Shown: positions 37,774 through 50,896 of the stretch, in pieces
Layout: each line of letters opens with the position of its first letter
How positions within the stretch are numbered: position 1 is the stretch's first letter
Assembly: GCA_015179045.1 (NCBI GenBank)
Contig: WHUZ01000009.1
Location: forward strand, 1-64,000
Direction of reading: 5' to 3'
Origin: Kalaharituber pfeilii
Taxonomy: Eukaryota; Ascomycota; Pezizomycetes; Pezizales; Pezizaceae
DNA: 64,000 nt
Program-made: the position numbers and the translations under genes
The notes under the pieces: model-generated
Database searches by the model: none
What the model saw: the letters and a program-made list of their open reading frames with translations, nothing else
Told to the model about the DNA's origin: nothing

Positions 37774-40700
37774 ATGGCTGCATCTTCCTTCAGCCATGTC
37801 TCGCACGCAGTACATGGCTCACCCTATGTTGTCCCTCCTATAGCACCTCCCGGCACATTCCCACCAGGCACCCTCATTACCGTCGGAGCTCATAAATGCA
37901 CAATTGAACGTTATCTGACTGAGGGTATGTGGCACTTCTCCTTGAGATCGATAGTCAACTGGTGTGGACAAATTTCTGATAGTCTGTTTCAGGAGGGTTT
38001 GCCCACGTTTACCTTGTCCGACTCTCTCGACCTGCCAATGGATCTGATATTGCGGTCTTGAAGCGAGTCGCAGTTCCGGATAAAAATGCCTTAGCCAACA
38101 TGCGAACAGAGGTGGAGACAATGGTTGGTTTTCATTTTCCTGCAATGAAGTCACAGTTTCTGAACCTTGTGTAGAAAAGATTGAGAGGCCATCGTCACAT
38201 TGTCACCTATATAGACTCGCATGCCTCGCATCTCAAAGGTGGAGGGTATGAGGTGTTCCTATTGATGGAATATTGCTCGGGTACGACGTCTGGACAATAT
38301 TTTGCATTCCTAGTCTCTCTAACGAATATTTTCAGGGGGCGGATTGATCGACTTCATGAATACACGACTACAGAATCGATTAAAAGAACCCGAAGTGCTC
38401 AGCATCATCAATGACATTGCCGAAGGTGTTGCATGCATGCATTACCTTCAGCCCCCACTCCTGCATCGTGACCTCAAGGTTGAAAATGTTCTCATAGCGT
38501 CATCCCGTCGGTTTGTTCTCTGTGACTTTGGCTCATGTTCACCCGTCAGGGAAGCAGCAACCTCAGTTACGGAGTGCCGGTTACTGGAGGAAGATATTCA
38601 AAATCATACGACACTACAGTATAGGTCACCAGAAATGATTGATGTTTACAGGAAGCTCCCCATAGATGAGAAGTCTGACATCTGGGCTTTGGGAGTGCTT
38701 CTATACAAGTTATGTTATTATACAACGCCATTTGAGGAACAAGGCCAATTGGCTATATTGAATGCTTCTTTTAAATTTCCATCATATCCAGTATTTAGTG
38801 ATCGTTTGAAAAACTTGATTGGTATTCTCTGTTTCCTTTCTTTTATTGAGACTTTGACTAACAGTGGTAGCTTCAATGCTGAGAGAGTTGCCCTCACAAC
38901 GGCCAAATATTTATCAAGTACTGAGGGAGATTTGCGCAATGCGAGGAAAGGAAGTCCCAATTAAAGATGTACGTTTTTGCTCAAGCTTTTTCTTTACTTC
39001 TTTCTAATATTTAGCAGATCTATTCCGGAAGAACAACTTCAGGCAAGCCGGTTGATCGACCACTAGCTTCCCAACAGATCACTCAGCCCCCAAGTGTGAT
39101 CGCTTACCAGGCTCCCCAGGTACCGCAGCCGCAAGTGTTACCAGATATAATTCCCATGCGCCGTGGAAGACCCACTAAAAGCCCACATTCGGGAATAAGC
39201 GCTTCCCCGCAAATTCGTGCTGTATCCACAGATCCTTTTGCTGCTCTTGATAATTCCTCACTTATCCAGTTTCCCCCACAAGATGAGTTGTCCGCTCGCT
39301 TCCCCAGTGTAGAACAATTCTCTCTTTTGCATGATTCAGGTGCCAAGTTTGAATTCAAAGAGTTCAATCCAGACTCCCCTACAGCCTTTCCCTCTCCTAC
39401 TCCTGCTAAAGACCTTAGTACACGCGTTATGGAAAGACTGGCGGATGATGTATTTGCTCAGCCTCCTTTGACATCCCATAAAAGTTCAACTGCGGAAACC
39501 AAATTAAGGGAGTCGGTAGAGGATCGCATTTCAGGCACGCAACCGACGTTATACCAACCGCAGCCACAGAGGCCTTCAGTTGTCTCTACGGGCACAATGA
39601 CCTCGCCAGTCCACTCTTCTAGTCCATCTCCGGATAAATTGAACATGAGAGTATCGGACGCCCTGAGTCAGCCTCATAGCAGGCCCCAAAGTCGCTCTTT
39701 GGACCATCAGCCACTTGCTGCGTCATTACCGAAGCAGCAACGTTCTGTCTATCTTGACACACATCGAACTACCTCCCAAGCATTGCCCCGAGGCCCCTCA
39801 TCCTCACGACCATCTCTTGAATTCCACCGTCCTGCATCGTCAGCTGACCTCCTTGGTAATGGGAGTAATTCAAAGCAAGGTAACACTAAGATTAGGCCAA
39901 ACAGCGTCTACATTGAGTCAAACATCGATTTTCTCAGAGATTTAGATTCACCATCCCGAGAGAAGGACATTGCACTACCAATTGTCTCTGGATTCCTCAC
40001 TCCCGGGCGTGGTATAGAACAAAATCTCACAGGCCAGTCTATCAATTCTCAACGTTCAGACCATATCGAATCCAACGTCGAGTTTTTAAGGGCAATGGAA
40101 AATGAGTCTGACGCCGCAAAAGGTGGCTCCAAGGCTGATAGGAGGCTTTCTTCTGGATCATTTGTGGGAAAACATGTCAAACGGGCAAGCATGCCCTCAA
40201 TATCTCTTGCAAACACCAAAACCCTGCTCGCTGGTAAATTTGGAGAGGCTTTTCGAAGATTTGAAAGCAACAGTGCCATGCATGAACACCACCGTTCCTC
40301 TAGCCCCGGTAATGATAAGTACTTAGCACCTATTTCAGGAAGTGGGCCTGCATCTGAAGTTAGCGACGAGCCATTGGAAAGTGCTGGAATCGAAGATCTC
40401 TCACCGGAGGCAAAGCGAGAGCTCGAGAAGCGCACGCTGATTCAAGAAGAGGAACGGGTTGCTGCGGCTGCTGCGAAATACAAGAGGGAAATTGCTAACC
40501 GAGCGCCTGGGGAGGGCCCTCGACAAAGCTCGGCAAGCAGAGCAAGCACGATACAAAACAAAGTAAAGGCTCTTTTGAATGAAAATCGTGCGCCTGCCCC
40601 CCGTACTGCGGAGGGATATGGGCAGCATACTGATGAGTTACACTATCAATCGCAGCATTCACAAGTCGATAAGCGCGCTGCACAATCTTCAATCGCCAAG

Positions 40701-41135
40701 CCTGAGAAGATTCCAAGAACAGCTCCATATAGTAACTATGATAGAGAAATTGGGAAGGGTTCCACCGGGCGGGCGCTGGAGGAATTATCGCTACCAATGT
40801 TGAAGCCCCGTGCCACGACATCGTCATTGGCTACAGATATATCATCTGCAAAACTTTATAGTCCAACAAGCTCGCCGACGAGACCTCCACTGCCCCCGAA
40901 GCCACAAAAGTTAAGAGACCTGGTGCCTGAGATTTCTGGAATGACTATCAAGGACAAAGTTGAAGAGCGGAAATGGAAAAAGACAAAACCGGAATTAGAT
41001 GGCAATGGAGAATTGCAAGATATTGGATTGGTTGAAGATCCAGATGAATGGCAGCGGAATTTTGCGCAACGGTATCCCAGTCTCTCTGGCTTGGAAATGG
41101 TTGAGACCGTTGTTGGTAATGGAAGAAAACCATAG
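37774..41135 (+). CDS. ark1: Ark1/Prk1/Akl1-family serine/threonine kinase (NAK family)
   Basis: Six exons: 37774-37924, 37993-38123, 38175-38280, 38336-38821, 38871-38968 and 39018-41135, giving 1029 residues in continuous phase. The kinase domain (about 43-310) has the glycine loop [12 protein letters not shown], Lys74, Glu92, HRDLKVEN (163-170), DFG (183-185) and SPE (217-219), and ends [23 protein letters not shown]. This signature is that of actin-regulating kinases Ark1/Prk1/Akl1 and animal AAK1/GAK, which phosphorylate endocytic adaptors and promote coat and actin patch disassembly at the cortex. The long C-terminal region is Pro/Ser-rich, with a charged coiled segment (about 800-850) and [13 protein letters not shown], a possible SH3-binding motif, near the end. 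The intron at 38124 uses a less usual GTTGGT donor. Length resembles Akl1 more than Ark1. Confidence 0.93.
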
Positions 41136-42076
41136 AAAACGTTAGTTTATGGCTTTTGGCTCTCTCTTTTTTTTTTTTTTTTTTTTTTTTTAACTTGGAG
41201 CTTGCCCTCTGTTCTGTTTACCAAGCCACGATTATCAATTGGAATAAAGCATGTCTGGAGCGTTGACAGCCAATTTTTTGACTTACTATGTATAGTCTAC
41301 TTGTTTGTTTTCCGGTTGCTGCTTTCATATTCATGTCTATTTTTTTCCTTTCTTTTTGGTGCTACACTGGGTTGGATATGTACCGAGTCTGAAGTACTGT
41401 CCCCGTATAATCTGATACGAAAACAAAACTCTTGCTCCCTCCGGATGGGGAAGTGAGGGTCACACAAAGACTATGATAAATTAGAAGGATTTAAACCGCG
41501 AGGTTCAGTTTTCTTTGTCTCTTTTTCTGCTATGTTATTATTACCCCATCTACTTCTTGTTTTGTTGTAACGATTACAACCTTACTTTACAATCTTCTTA
41601 CGTTGTTCACTACACTTTATAATGATTGTCGAATTTTGTTGCTAATGGACATGATATGTTTCACTGTAATGCATTTCGATTGGCCTTCGCGCTTCATTGT
41701 TTGTATTCCGATTTTCCTGAGGCTGCCTGGGGCGTACTAATTATGATGGAAAGCGTTGGAGGGTAGCAGATGTTTTATGACCTTGATTGGTGATGACAGC
41801 AACTTTGAACGAATGAATACGTACTCATATCATGATAGACGTTTTTTAATTTAATTTAAAAATAATTTAATTTAATTTAATTAAATCAAATTAGTTTTTT
41901 ATTCATCTTATTTTATGTCTTTTTTTTTATTTTTTATGTGTCCCAGCGGAGAACAGCTAAAAGCTACTTCACTGATAGGATGATAATGTGCCCACCGGCA
42001 ATGATGCCCCTCTTCTCATTTTTTTCAGACATAAGACATATATTAAAATTATATACTACAAGGCTAACTCAAAATC
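41136..42076. other. 3' flank of the kinase gene, T-rich, no gene
   Basis: It begins with a T25 run (41167-41191) shortly after the stop, probably within or next to the 3' UTR. TTTAA/TTTAATTTAA repeats lie at about 41845-41890. No coding signal is seen. Confidence 0.5.
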
Positions 42077-42320
42077 GCTAAATCAGAATCTCTCATCATA
42101 ATTATGAAAATTCAAGAAAATCAAGATCTATAACTAAATCTGTTATGCTCCATCAAAAAATGACCTTCTTATATAAAACTTAATATCACTTGGAATCAAG
42201 ATATTATTATCGAAAGCTATCAATACTTATTTATCGTGCATTAGTCTATTAAGTTAGTAATTGCATGCAGCACCTGGAATGCAGTATACTCAAATATGTA
42301 GACAAAATTCACATTCTCAG
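42077..42320 (+). repeat. left terminal inverted repeat of the 42-43.6 kb element
   Basis: About 244 bp, homologous in reverse complement to 43395-43645. The outer end is approximate because similarity fades around 42060-42077; the inner end lies at ATTCACATTCTCAG (to 42320). Confidence 0.75.
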
Positions 42321-43394
42321 GCCAATCTCTGGACCTTAATATCATCATCAGTGTCCTCAGTCTTTAGATCATCCAGAATTGCTAGGACTTGACATGGTGA
42401 TAGTTGAAGGACCGGAGGTGATGACTGTAGCCTCATTTGAGGCTTCCGGTAGAGATGACGAGCTCTGCAGCTCAGAATTTGCTAATAATACCTCTGCCTC
42501 CCCCTCCCCCAAACCTCCCCTTGCTGTTCAGATCCTCCCCCACGTCAACCATAGCTTTCCCCCGCCTCCGGCCCTGTGTACAAACTCCCTAATGTCTCCT
42601 TTTTGCAGTCTGCTCAGATGCTATCCGTTTCTTCTCTTCTGGCTTCTGTTTTTCCTTCCTTTCATGCCCTTTCATGCCCTTTCATGGCTAATCGTTTTTA
42701 TTCCTCAGTAGCCTTTTTCTTCTGCTCTGCAGCTTTTCACCGCTCCTCTGCTTTCTGGGCCCATTTTTTTGCTCTCAGGATCTTCTCTACTGCTGCTCTC
42801 AACTTCTTCTCCTCTCGCTGTTTTTATTTTCAATTTTTGTTGCTTTTTCTTTTCCTTTCCCTCAAGCGCCGCTTTCATCTCTGCTTCCCATGCAGCTTCA
42901 ATATATGCTCGATCCAACGTACGAGGCCATTTAATGTGCTTTATATTCAATGCAAGGTATGTGTTAGTAGCAATCTTGCCACTCCATAAAGTCTGGGGGT
43001 TAGCTCAATAACAGTACATTTTATTAACTTTTCCTCTAGAAACAGCATATGATCCATCACAGTGTTACGAGTATAGGGAGTCATCACTGTTTTATCTAAA
43101 GCTTCTCGAGAAACTGGTTGCCTAGACGGAGTATCTGGCATTAAAGAGTCTGAGGTTGAAGTTGCATGTGGAGGCCACCGCGATCATAGGCAGGTGAACC
43201 TTGCGCAGATATGCGATGCATGCTATATGCGACAGCAATAGCATCGTAGTTGCAATGGCTATGAGCTGCGCTGAGCATCGCTAGTCAAGTTTCTTTTTGG
43301 CCTAGCGGACAGCGTTTCTCTGCGTTCAACACCTCCGTTACATGGAATGACTTTTTCCGGATTGATAGGCCAGCATCCAGACTCTCCCCATGCA

Positions 43395-43645
43395 CTGAGA
43401 ATGTGAATCTCATCTATATATTTGAAGATACACTATGAACTCTGCATGCAATTGCTGACTATAACTTAATAGACTGCTACAGGGCAAATGAGTGTTGATA
43501 GCTTTCCATACTAATATCTTGACTTCAAGTGATATTGGGTAGGTCATGTATATTCTCGATGGAGGTTAACAGATTTAGTCATAGATCTTGATTTTTTTTT
43601 ATTTTGATTTTTTTTTCATGATTGTGATGGAGGTTCTGATTTAGC
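43395..43645 (-). repeat. right terminal inverted repeat of the 42-43.6 kb element
   Basis: About 251 bp, beginning CTGAGAATGTGAAT at the inner side and ending GTTCTGATTTAGC at the outer side. It is less T-converted than the left arm and carries a T-rich insertion (43592-43617). Confidence 0.75.
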
Positions 43646-46600
43646 AATATTGTAACATATAACCAAAGATATACAGGTATGCCGACCACTCAGCCAGCAG
43701 CCAACTTTTTTGTCTTGAGATACCACAGACAGATCTGCAGCAAGGAAAGATCGAATCAAGATCTTTAATAGCGCCTTTCCGACAAAAGCTCAAGCATGTG
43801 AACATGCTAGATAGCGTGTGGTTGCTCAGACTGGAAGGTCTGCTACTTCAGATGATTCCACGTGGATTTACCATTGTACCCGATGGTGATGATGGCTTTG
43901 ACAAGCCTGAGACGGAATGCAAAGACAAATCTAGAATTAAACAACAGTTTCATTCTCATAATTAAACTCGCTTGCTAAGTTACTGCTATATACAAGTAAT
44001 GTTTCTAACTCGACTAATGAATGGCTGTCAGGTGGATTTAGCAGATTTTGTGGGATTCGGAGTCCTTGGCTTCACTTTCGAAAAATCGGATTTAGAAATC
44101 ATTCTCAGAAATCTTGCTCACCTTATGGCCAGAATCCCCTGCAATTCGAGTGGTGCTGGTGCCCGTATTTTAGAAGCTTCTATAGAGCCACGAGATTCAG
44201 TAGACATTCTAATTTTGGATTATCGATAAATCTTACTAAACTAAATCATTCTCCAGTTTCAGAATTTCAATCGAGGCTGTGGTAGTGAATATAGAGTAGC
44301 TATTAAATTGGATGGTTTTGAGGTATCCGGTGCGCATTGTGTGAATTGAGCAATGCAAGTTGCACCACAAACAGTCACAGTTTACTACGGCAACAATGCA
44401 AAAGGATCCCGCAAAACGATCCTGCACTGCTTGCTTAAACTACCTATCATAGTTAAATCATGTAGCCAAGCTAGACGACCGTCTTTCTACAGTGACTAAG
44501 GTACCTCATACTGATTAACCAAGTGCTAGAGAAACTGACTCATAAGTTCAAAGCTGATACATAAGGACTATTGGAAAACTGGGTAAGACAATGATTTGGA
44601 AATTATGAGCCTTAGAACAGATATGCACAAGGAGTTTCAGGAAATCGGAAAGCAGCTTCAAGGTGTCAATAAGCAAATTTCGGCAATTAGACAAGGGGCA
44701 ACCGAAACACAGTCGGACTTGAAGCTGATGAGGTAGCAAGTCCATCTAGTTTTTGCAACCACAGCGGCCGTAAGAATAATACCTATTAGACTCAAGTATG
44801 CTTAAATTTCAGTATGGAGAACTAACTGTGATTGGTTTGTTATCTTTGTCTTTCAAGACTACGCAAATGCGCGTTTCGCAATCGACAAAAGGTGAAGTAA
44901 GGAGAAGGTCAGTAAAGGAGGAATAGGATTGTTTAGATGTACTAAAGTGGGAAGTAATGAGAGAAATACTGGGGAATGACTTGGCTGGAGGATATCTTGA
45001 AGGATAAATGGTTTGACATTGATTGAATAGGTGGTGCATAGCTAGGTTATTGAATTAATAGAATAAGGATGGACAGAAGTATTAGGAAGCATCACGATGA
45101 ATGTGGATTACGGTAAGTTAGTTTCATCTATTAAATATCGCAAGCGAATGCGAGCGCGTATTAAGTAAGCGTTAGCAATGAGAGTACAGAAGCATCGTGC
45201 TGGAAGCTAACATTGACACCAATGGTTGTGAATCACAGTATGATTTGAAAGTTCCAGTCTCGCTAAAATGACAAGTTGAGGGTAATGTAGTGTGTAAGTA
45301 ACCAGCTGCAGAGTTGTCTCGTTCCCTTTTGCTAGCTGTCTCCAAGATATTGCTAACCAAGGAATTACTACCGCAATCCTTTAGCAAACCACGCGTCATG
45401 GTCAAAGCAAATAAATTAAAATAAATTAATAATCAACAAAATATTAAAAACTGGTCTCTAAGAAGGATCACCCCCTTTCTAGTAAGTTGCTCCGCAGTGT
45501 TGACCTCCGTAGCTAGCGTCATATGTTTTACTCAGAAGTCGCCACATGTGATGATCATATTCATCTCAGCAGGTGCCATCGTGTTCGCCTCGGTAAGGCA
45601 ACCCTGGAATACGAAATGCCAAGTAGCACTTGCGTGGCCGCTACAGGCAAGTGCATACCTCTCCTACCTTTGTCGTAGTCGGTTGGGTTTGGGCACGAGA
45701 TCAGTTGCCTTTCTCGTTTGCCGCCAGCACAAATTGTAGGGGACTACTCTGATAAGCGGTTCGACATCCCTACTTAATGATGGTAAGCCATTAGTCGGTG
45801 ATGGGAACTTGAGGCTTGGCAAGCCTCCATAATCATCTACAAGGACAATCAAGACATTACACCCCATAACAACTTCTCCGAGCAGCAGCATATTAGCAGC
45901 AACCATCATCACATACATAATTAGCCTCACATAACAAACCTAAATGACTTTGCACGCTATATCGATAAGAGCACCAATATTATCTCAACTACCTGATCCC
46001 ATCGGTGTACGGTATATGCCGAAAGGCATTTTTATTCTGATGGAACGCTTTGTTGGCCTCTTAGAGAGTCACAGCCAATGGAGCTGATTCAGAAGTGTTT
46101 AAAACCTTGAGGGTGTTGAATCCAGTTACAAAACCCAACTAATATTTCCACCTGAGCACAAGCTACTGGATTCAATGACAGACGTGGACGGTGTCACCGA
46201 CAATAGAGTTTCGATAATCAACTCTATTCGGAAGAGATACCCAATTCGCAGTAGTTCGGTCACCACAACCTGATGTGGGTGTATTTGGCACATCGCCAAG
46301 ATATGCCCATCTATGCCGACGTTGCCATTCTGTAGTTGCAACCAGACTATCGTCTACATCTGCTCTGGTGTAACATTCTGCATTAGGAAATTTCAACGTT
46401 CCAGTCTTTGTGGATAAAACTAGTCTTGTACCCAGATGCTAGGGAAATTATAGTACAGGTTCTAGTGGGCCTCTCTGTAAAATCACCTGCCCTAGCTATG
46501 CATTAAATTGCAAATGGAGGCTTCCCACCCAGCTCCGATCCGTGCGCTCTTGGATAGATCAGAAATCAGCTAGAAAGTCATTAATACTTCAACCTTCAAC

Positions 46601-48713
46601 CTACGCCGGTCAACCCGAAAAGTTCTAGAGGGCAAGTTTAAAGAATGTCTTCGGGAAAGTTTTCTTTGGAAGCGGTTGCCCCCTTGTATTACCCTCGGAT
46701 TATATGGTAGATAACATCGACGAAATCGCGAAGATCCGCCTCCGATGCTGCCCACCGCTCAAAGGCAAGGCTAGGCGTTTGGCAAAGGAGCACGGATTAG
46801 ACTTTGAAAAGGCATGGGATATTCAGGACGGCACTCCATAGGTGGAGCCGCAAAATATAAGGAGGCCCATTGCACAAAAGTAGAGAAGGACAATTTTCTG
46901 AGGATTCCTGAACAAGATTCAAAAGTTAGCCGTTATCGCGGAACCCAGAGTTCAATTGCTCAGCATTCTGACTTTGTGTTTGTACGAAACCACTGCATGT
47001 GCTTTTGGTTGTAAAGAGGGAGAAGCCTTGGTGCGTGCATGGAAAAGCAAAAAAGAGAGAGGAAGATGGGCAACATTATTCCCCTCCCTCCAGTCGAGGG
47101 TCGTGCCAACCAGACTACATTATTCCTTATCAAAGCGATGTGTTTTTTCGGCAAATTGGTAAAAGAGGTAGTGAGGGCATGGAATCGGGATGTCGATAAG
47201 CTACTTCAACTGTATTCTAGATGATTCTGATTAGCTAACAAGTGAAGGAAGCAAGGGGATAATCAAAAGTGACCATGGACTTGTTAACTGAGATAGGCTT
47301 TCTTAAGCTACGCAACCCAAAAAACCACAGACCAAATCTGCTACTTGATGAAGTTACTTTGGCACCCCTCGACGAGATAAAAAAGACTGGTCAAGTTAAT
47401 GCAAAATCGTGCCACAATTCCTACGAATAAGGCATTCAATTGCTGGCATCCTTTCATCCACTTTTTCCCCGATGTTTCTCATTCAATATCCAGAGATTTG
47501 CCTTCTATTTCCAAACAAATGTAAAGTGAACTCTTACCTTTCTTTTCATAAATCACCCGACTGTTGTATTCTCTGCTGGCATTCCATGACTTGCTTCCGG
47601 CCGCCTATTGCCTTGGGCAGCATGTAGACTGTGTATCCCTTCGCTCTATTCAATATAATAAGCAAAAAGGCTGAGGTTTTGGCCATTCCTTAGTTGGATT
47701 GAAGTAGCGGTCTTGCTCGGCGGACGGTAATTGATGATCAAAGCTGAGCCCAGTATGGTGTAGTACTAGAACCGGATACAACACTCCCATTCAATCTGAG
47801 TGACTGAGTGCGCAATGCTTATTAGTTGGAAGAGTAACGATCATAGACAATATGGTTGCCTCTTATAGTGTAAACGAAGATATTGACATGGGCAATCTAA
47901 TTCTAAGAACTGACATGTTGAGTGTACAAATTACCTTTTCGAAAACTGAGCACTTTTTGTGAAAATTTGTCATATGCCACTTTGCAGTATAACCAAACCC
48001 CATTCTCCACCATCTCCCCACTCCGTCCTTCTTGCCCTGGCCAACTTGTCAGTTGAGCATTACCCTGAAGATACTCCTTCATACCCGGCCCCCACGTCCC
48101 CACACGATGCAACAGTCCCTGTATCTTAACCCAATTGCTCCGCATAAATAACTCACCAACCCCGAATCCCTCCTTCCTCCTCCAGATTCTTTCTTTCAAG
48201 GTCTCATTCTGTTAACCTCAAGCTCAGACTCACGTGGCCACAGGCTTGTCGAACTACTTTGTATTCGATATATAATGCCGCTTAGCCACACCACTTTTTT
48301 GGTAGTTTGTAACCAAAATACGGGAGGATTAGGACAGGCTTGAGCACAATTAATTTGTGCGAATACCGTCCCATCAAGACTTTCACGGTAAGCTGTGGGC
48401 AAACTCGTTACCCTGAGTCTGAGAGGTGCTTGCTATCTGTAGTTTATACTGCTTGATTTACACGATGCTTACCCCATATTGTAACATACGTAACTTCAGC
48501 ACATATACCTTTCCAGTACCAGTATAACTTCACGATAAACCTTTCCATCTCGACCTCCGACACGAAAACGAGACGATGAAAATAAACAATAAAAAAACAT
48601 AAATGAAGCAGTTTTCGTAACATTACCCTTACAAGTGAATACGTAAATTTCAATAACCCCCCTCCCCCCCTGCTATACATGATACATATCACTTTCCTAT
48701 ATAGGAACCATCT
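43646..48713. other. 5-kb decayed intergenic region with unassigned short frames
   Basis: No known family is recognised. Protein-like scraps exist: a charged coil (FQEIGKQLQGVNKQISAIRQG) at about 44630-44735 on the + strand, a hydrophobic-start frame at 45664-45918 on the minus strand, and Lys/Arg-rich frames at 46600-47225 on the + strand. Each is short and bounded by stops. The region looks like degraded mobile or duplicated DNA. Confidence 0.4.
45664..45918 (-). CDS. possible small protein with hydrophobic N-terminus, unrecognised
   Basis: From an ATG at 45918 the frame reads MYVMMVAANMLLLGEVVMGCNVLIVLVDDYGG and continues about 85 codons to a TAG at 45664-45666. The start could be a signal peptide or membrane anchor. 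A donor-like AG|GTAGGA overlaps the stop and a CAG lies at about 45605, so a spliced longer form is possible. No family is recognised, and a chance frame remains likely. Confidence 0.2.
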   Translation of the reverse strand: MYVMMVAANMLLLGEVVMGCNVLIVLVDDYGGLPSLKFPSPTNGLPSLSRDVEPLIRVVPYNLCWRQTRKATDLVPKPNRLRQR

Positions 48714-48902
48714 TCATCCACATGGCCTATCAAGAACCTTGTAGGTTAGCCCCCAAGGCCCCCAAATGTCCAAATGTAGTACCCCTACAGGTGACGCTGG
48801 CTGTAAGGAACGCCAAGAATCAGACCGATTTTCTTCTCTATAACCAGTTTTCACTATAGTAAAGGCACTTTCTTTACCTGTGTACACAAAGAATCTGGTC
48901 AA
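48714..48902 (-). mobile_element. possible copia integrase fragment
   Basis: The minus-strand frame contains VLHLDIWGPWG..YKVLD, close to the H.D.(W/C)GP motif that opens the copia integrase core, and TRFFVYTGKESAF, resembling the TRF.WVY.LK.KSE motif that normally lies about 20-30 residues after it. Here the TRFFVY block comes before the DIWGP block, so the order is inverted relative to intact elements. The fragment may be a rearranged scrap, or one of the two matches may be chance. Confidence 0.4.
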
Positions 48903-50073
48903 GTTTTCACTAAAAGAGACCGTGCTCTAAAATTAAGGACTCTGCACACAAAGAAAAGCCGTATCACCCTCACACGTGCGCAACAAGAAATTCTAAGTCA
49001 CAGTCCAAGCCTTTTCTGCCCCCACTCCGCGCATGATCTGAGTCCTTCAACCCTCATCCAATCTCCAATCTTTTAACAAGGTTCTTCCGCTAAAAAAAAC
49101 AAAACTCGCCATGTCGACCTCACTATTAGAGGTGCAATAACAATAGCTCTCCCTCTCCCTCCTGACCCATCCATTCACCTGTTCTCGTGTGCAGACAGCC
49201 AGACACGCCTCTCACTCACCTCACCTCTTTAATTACCCTTTTCCTAACCCAAACTTACGTACTTCGACATATGTAAGTACTAGTATTTTGGTAGCATCTG
49301 TTATAGACTCAAGCTCCCAGTCAGTGCCCACCTTTTCCCCGTAGGCCACTAGCCAACATTTTTTAAATAGCCTATCATAGTCTCGTCTATTGTTAAGGCA
49401 AAATAACCAGCTGTCAAAAAAAAATTTTTTTTGTTTTTTTGGCCCATCCTCCCCACCCACTTCCCCACCATTCCGTCTCACTTAGCGATCTCACATACAC
49501 TTTACAGATCATGCTGCTACTATGGCGTTTGTGTATGTAACTTGGCATAGTATGTTTGTCGATCACCTTTTTCAACAAAAAAAATTTGAACGTTCTGTAG
49601 GAACAATATACATCAACATATATTCTCAATTGAATGTTTATCGGCCAAAACACCGTAATACTGGAGGCCTTTTGCTATCTTGCCCCGCCCTCGCTTCCTC
49701 ACTTGCGTTCGCTTAAGGGATCAGAGTTGAGTTCTGAGCTTAAATTTGGCTGGTCCGAGCTTGAACCCACCATCACAGTCGCAACGACAGCCAAGGAACT
49801 TTCCAAATGTTAACCCCGCCTTCCCTCACACAACTACATACGCCCTGAAGAGAGAAAAAAAACCTTTATTTATACACTATGAATCACAACCCAAAAGACC
49901 TCCACAAAACGCAACCGCCACATAACTTTTTTTTTACAGCAGAAAAGTCAAAGCATAGGCATAGCAAACATGATAATGAAACCGTCTCCCTTCCTCCCCC
50001 TTTTATTGCCTATTTCCTCGTCCCTTCTTGCTCCCCCCCCTACTTCAATGACTCGTATCAAGGTAGTTCATAC

Positions 50074-50120
<47 letters not shown>

Positions 50121-50896
50121 ATAACTCAGCTTTCTTGCTCCTTTTTTTTTGTTCAAGAGACCTATGCATAATTTTGTACTCCGTCAAGCCCAAACAAAAA
50201 AGTGAAATAGAGAAGTTCAAAACCGGACCAGACCGTCCCTTATCCTGGCAGAACGCCACCAAGGACCTGGTAATAAGCAAGCAAAAAGAAAAAAAAAAAA
50301 ATTTCTTTAAAGTACAATATCTGAACAAAAAACTGTATTACTTTGTAAATTCCGAGTCTTTTTTCAACGGGGACATAATATGTGGAGCGAGGAGCGAGGA
50401 GGGAAGAGGGGATCGACACATGTATAAAACACCCAGGGAGGAAGAAAAATACGGGAGAAAGAAAAAACCATTTTGCGCCATTCCCACTCCTGACAAGCCT
50501 TGAGAAAAAAGCATAAGCAAATCCAGTGCAAACCTCAGCTATCCTCCCTCACCCGCGCTAAAAAATTGACCCAATAATGATGAGACTTTTTTGGGCACGG
50601 GATAAGGAAAATCGAACAGAAAAATAACAGTATAAAGTCGCTTTGTCGGACGTATTACCACCGTATTGTTTAATATATTGAATGTAGTTGACGCCCCAAA
50701 TAAATACGAAAGACTGAAGCCTCGCAATGCAATTATGCTCGTCTTGTAAAAATCCTATAATCTGTTTGCTAGTACCGCAGGATTCTGATTTGGCGGGGTA
50801 ATAGCAGACAGGGGTAAACACACCCTATTAATAACTCTTGAAATCTCAATGCTAGGAGGAAGGCCTTCTCCCTTCCTCTGTCGCCTTAACTTCACC
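48903..50896. other. intergenic region and 3' flank of the bZIP gene
   Basis: No gene is seen. Pyrimidine-rich (49140-49240, 49980-50050) and A-rich stretches alternate, including an A43 run (50077-50119). Lysine- or phenylalanine-rich frames come from these tracts. Bases 50500-50896 flank the bZIP stop codon and probably hold its 3' UTR. Confidence 0.5.
50077..50119 (+). repeat. A43 homopolymer
   Basis: Forty-three consecutive A residues, the longest homopolymer in the window. No retroposon body or target duplication is recognisable beside it; the true length is likely uncertain. Confidence 0.8.

Larger units (their letters stand above)
42077..43645 (-). mobile_element. DNA-transposon-like element with about 250-bp terminal inverted repeats
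   Basis: The left arm (42077-42320) and the reverse complement of the right arm (43395-43645) align throughout. Shared blocks in order include GCTAAATCAGAA, AATCAAGATCTAT, ACTAAATCTGTTA, AATATCACTTG, GTCTATTAAGTTA, AATTGCATGCAG and ATTCACATTCTCAG. Many differences are T in the left arm against C in the right, as RIP would leave. The 1.07-kb interior carries minus-strand frames (43141-42947 and 42950-42705): MPDTPSRQPVSREALDKTV.. and a Lys/Glu-rich coiled AEMKAALEGKEKKKQQ. These resemble the C-terminal tail of fungal pogo/Fot1 transposases, a weak match. The catalytic DDE part is missing, so the copy cannot move by itself. Confidence 0.75.

Noticed and set aside
46814..47224. Lys/Arg-rich + strand frames at 46.8-47.2 kb
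   Set aside because: Several overlapping short frames, none with a recognisable motif or splice pattern; possibly decayed mobile DNA but not supportable.
22527..50119. Long poly-A/T runs as retroposon (LINE/SINE) tails
   Set aside because: No adjacent element body, A-box/B-box or target duplication could be seen at 22.5, 41.2 or 50.1 kb.
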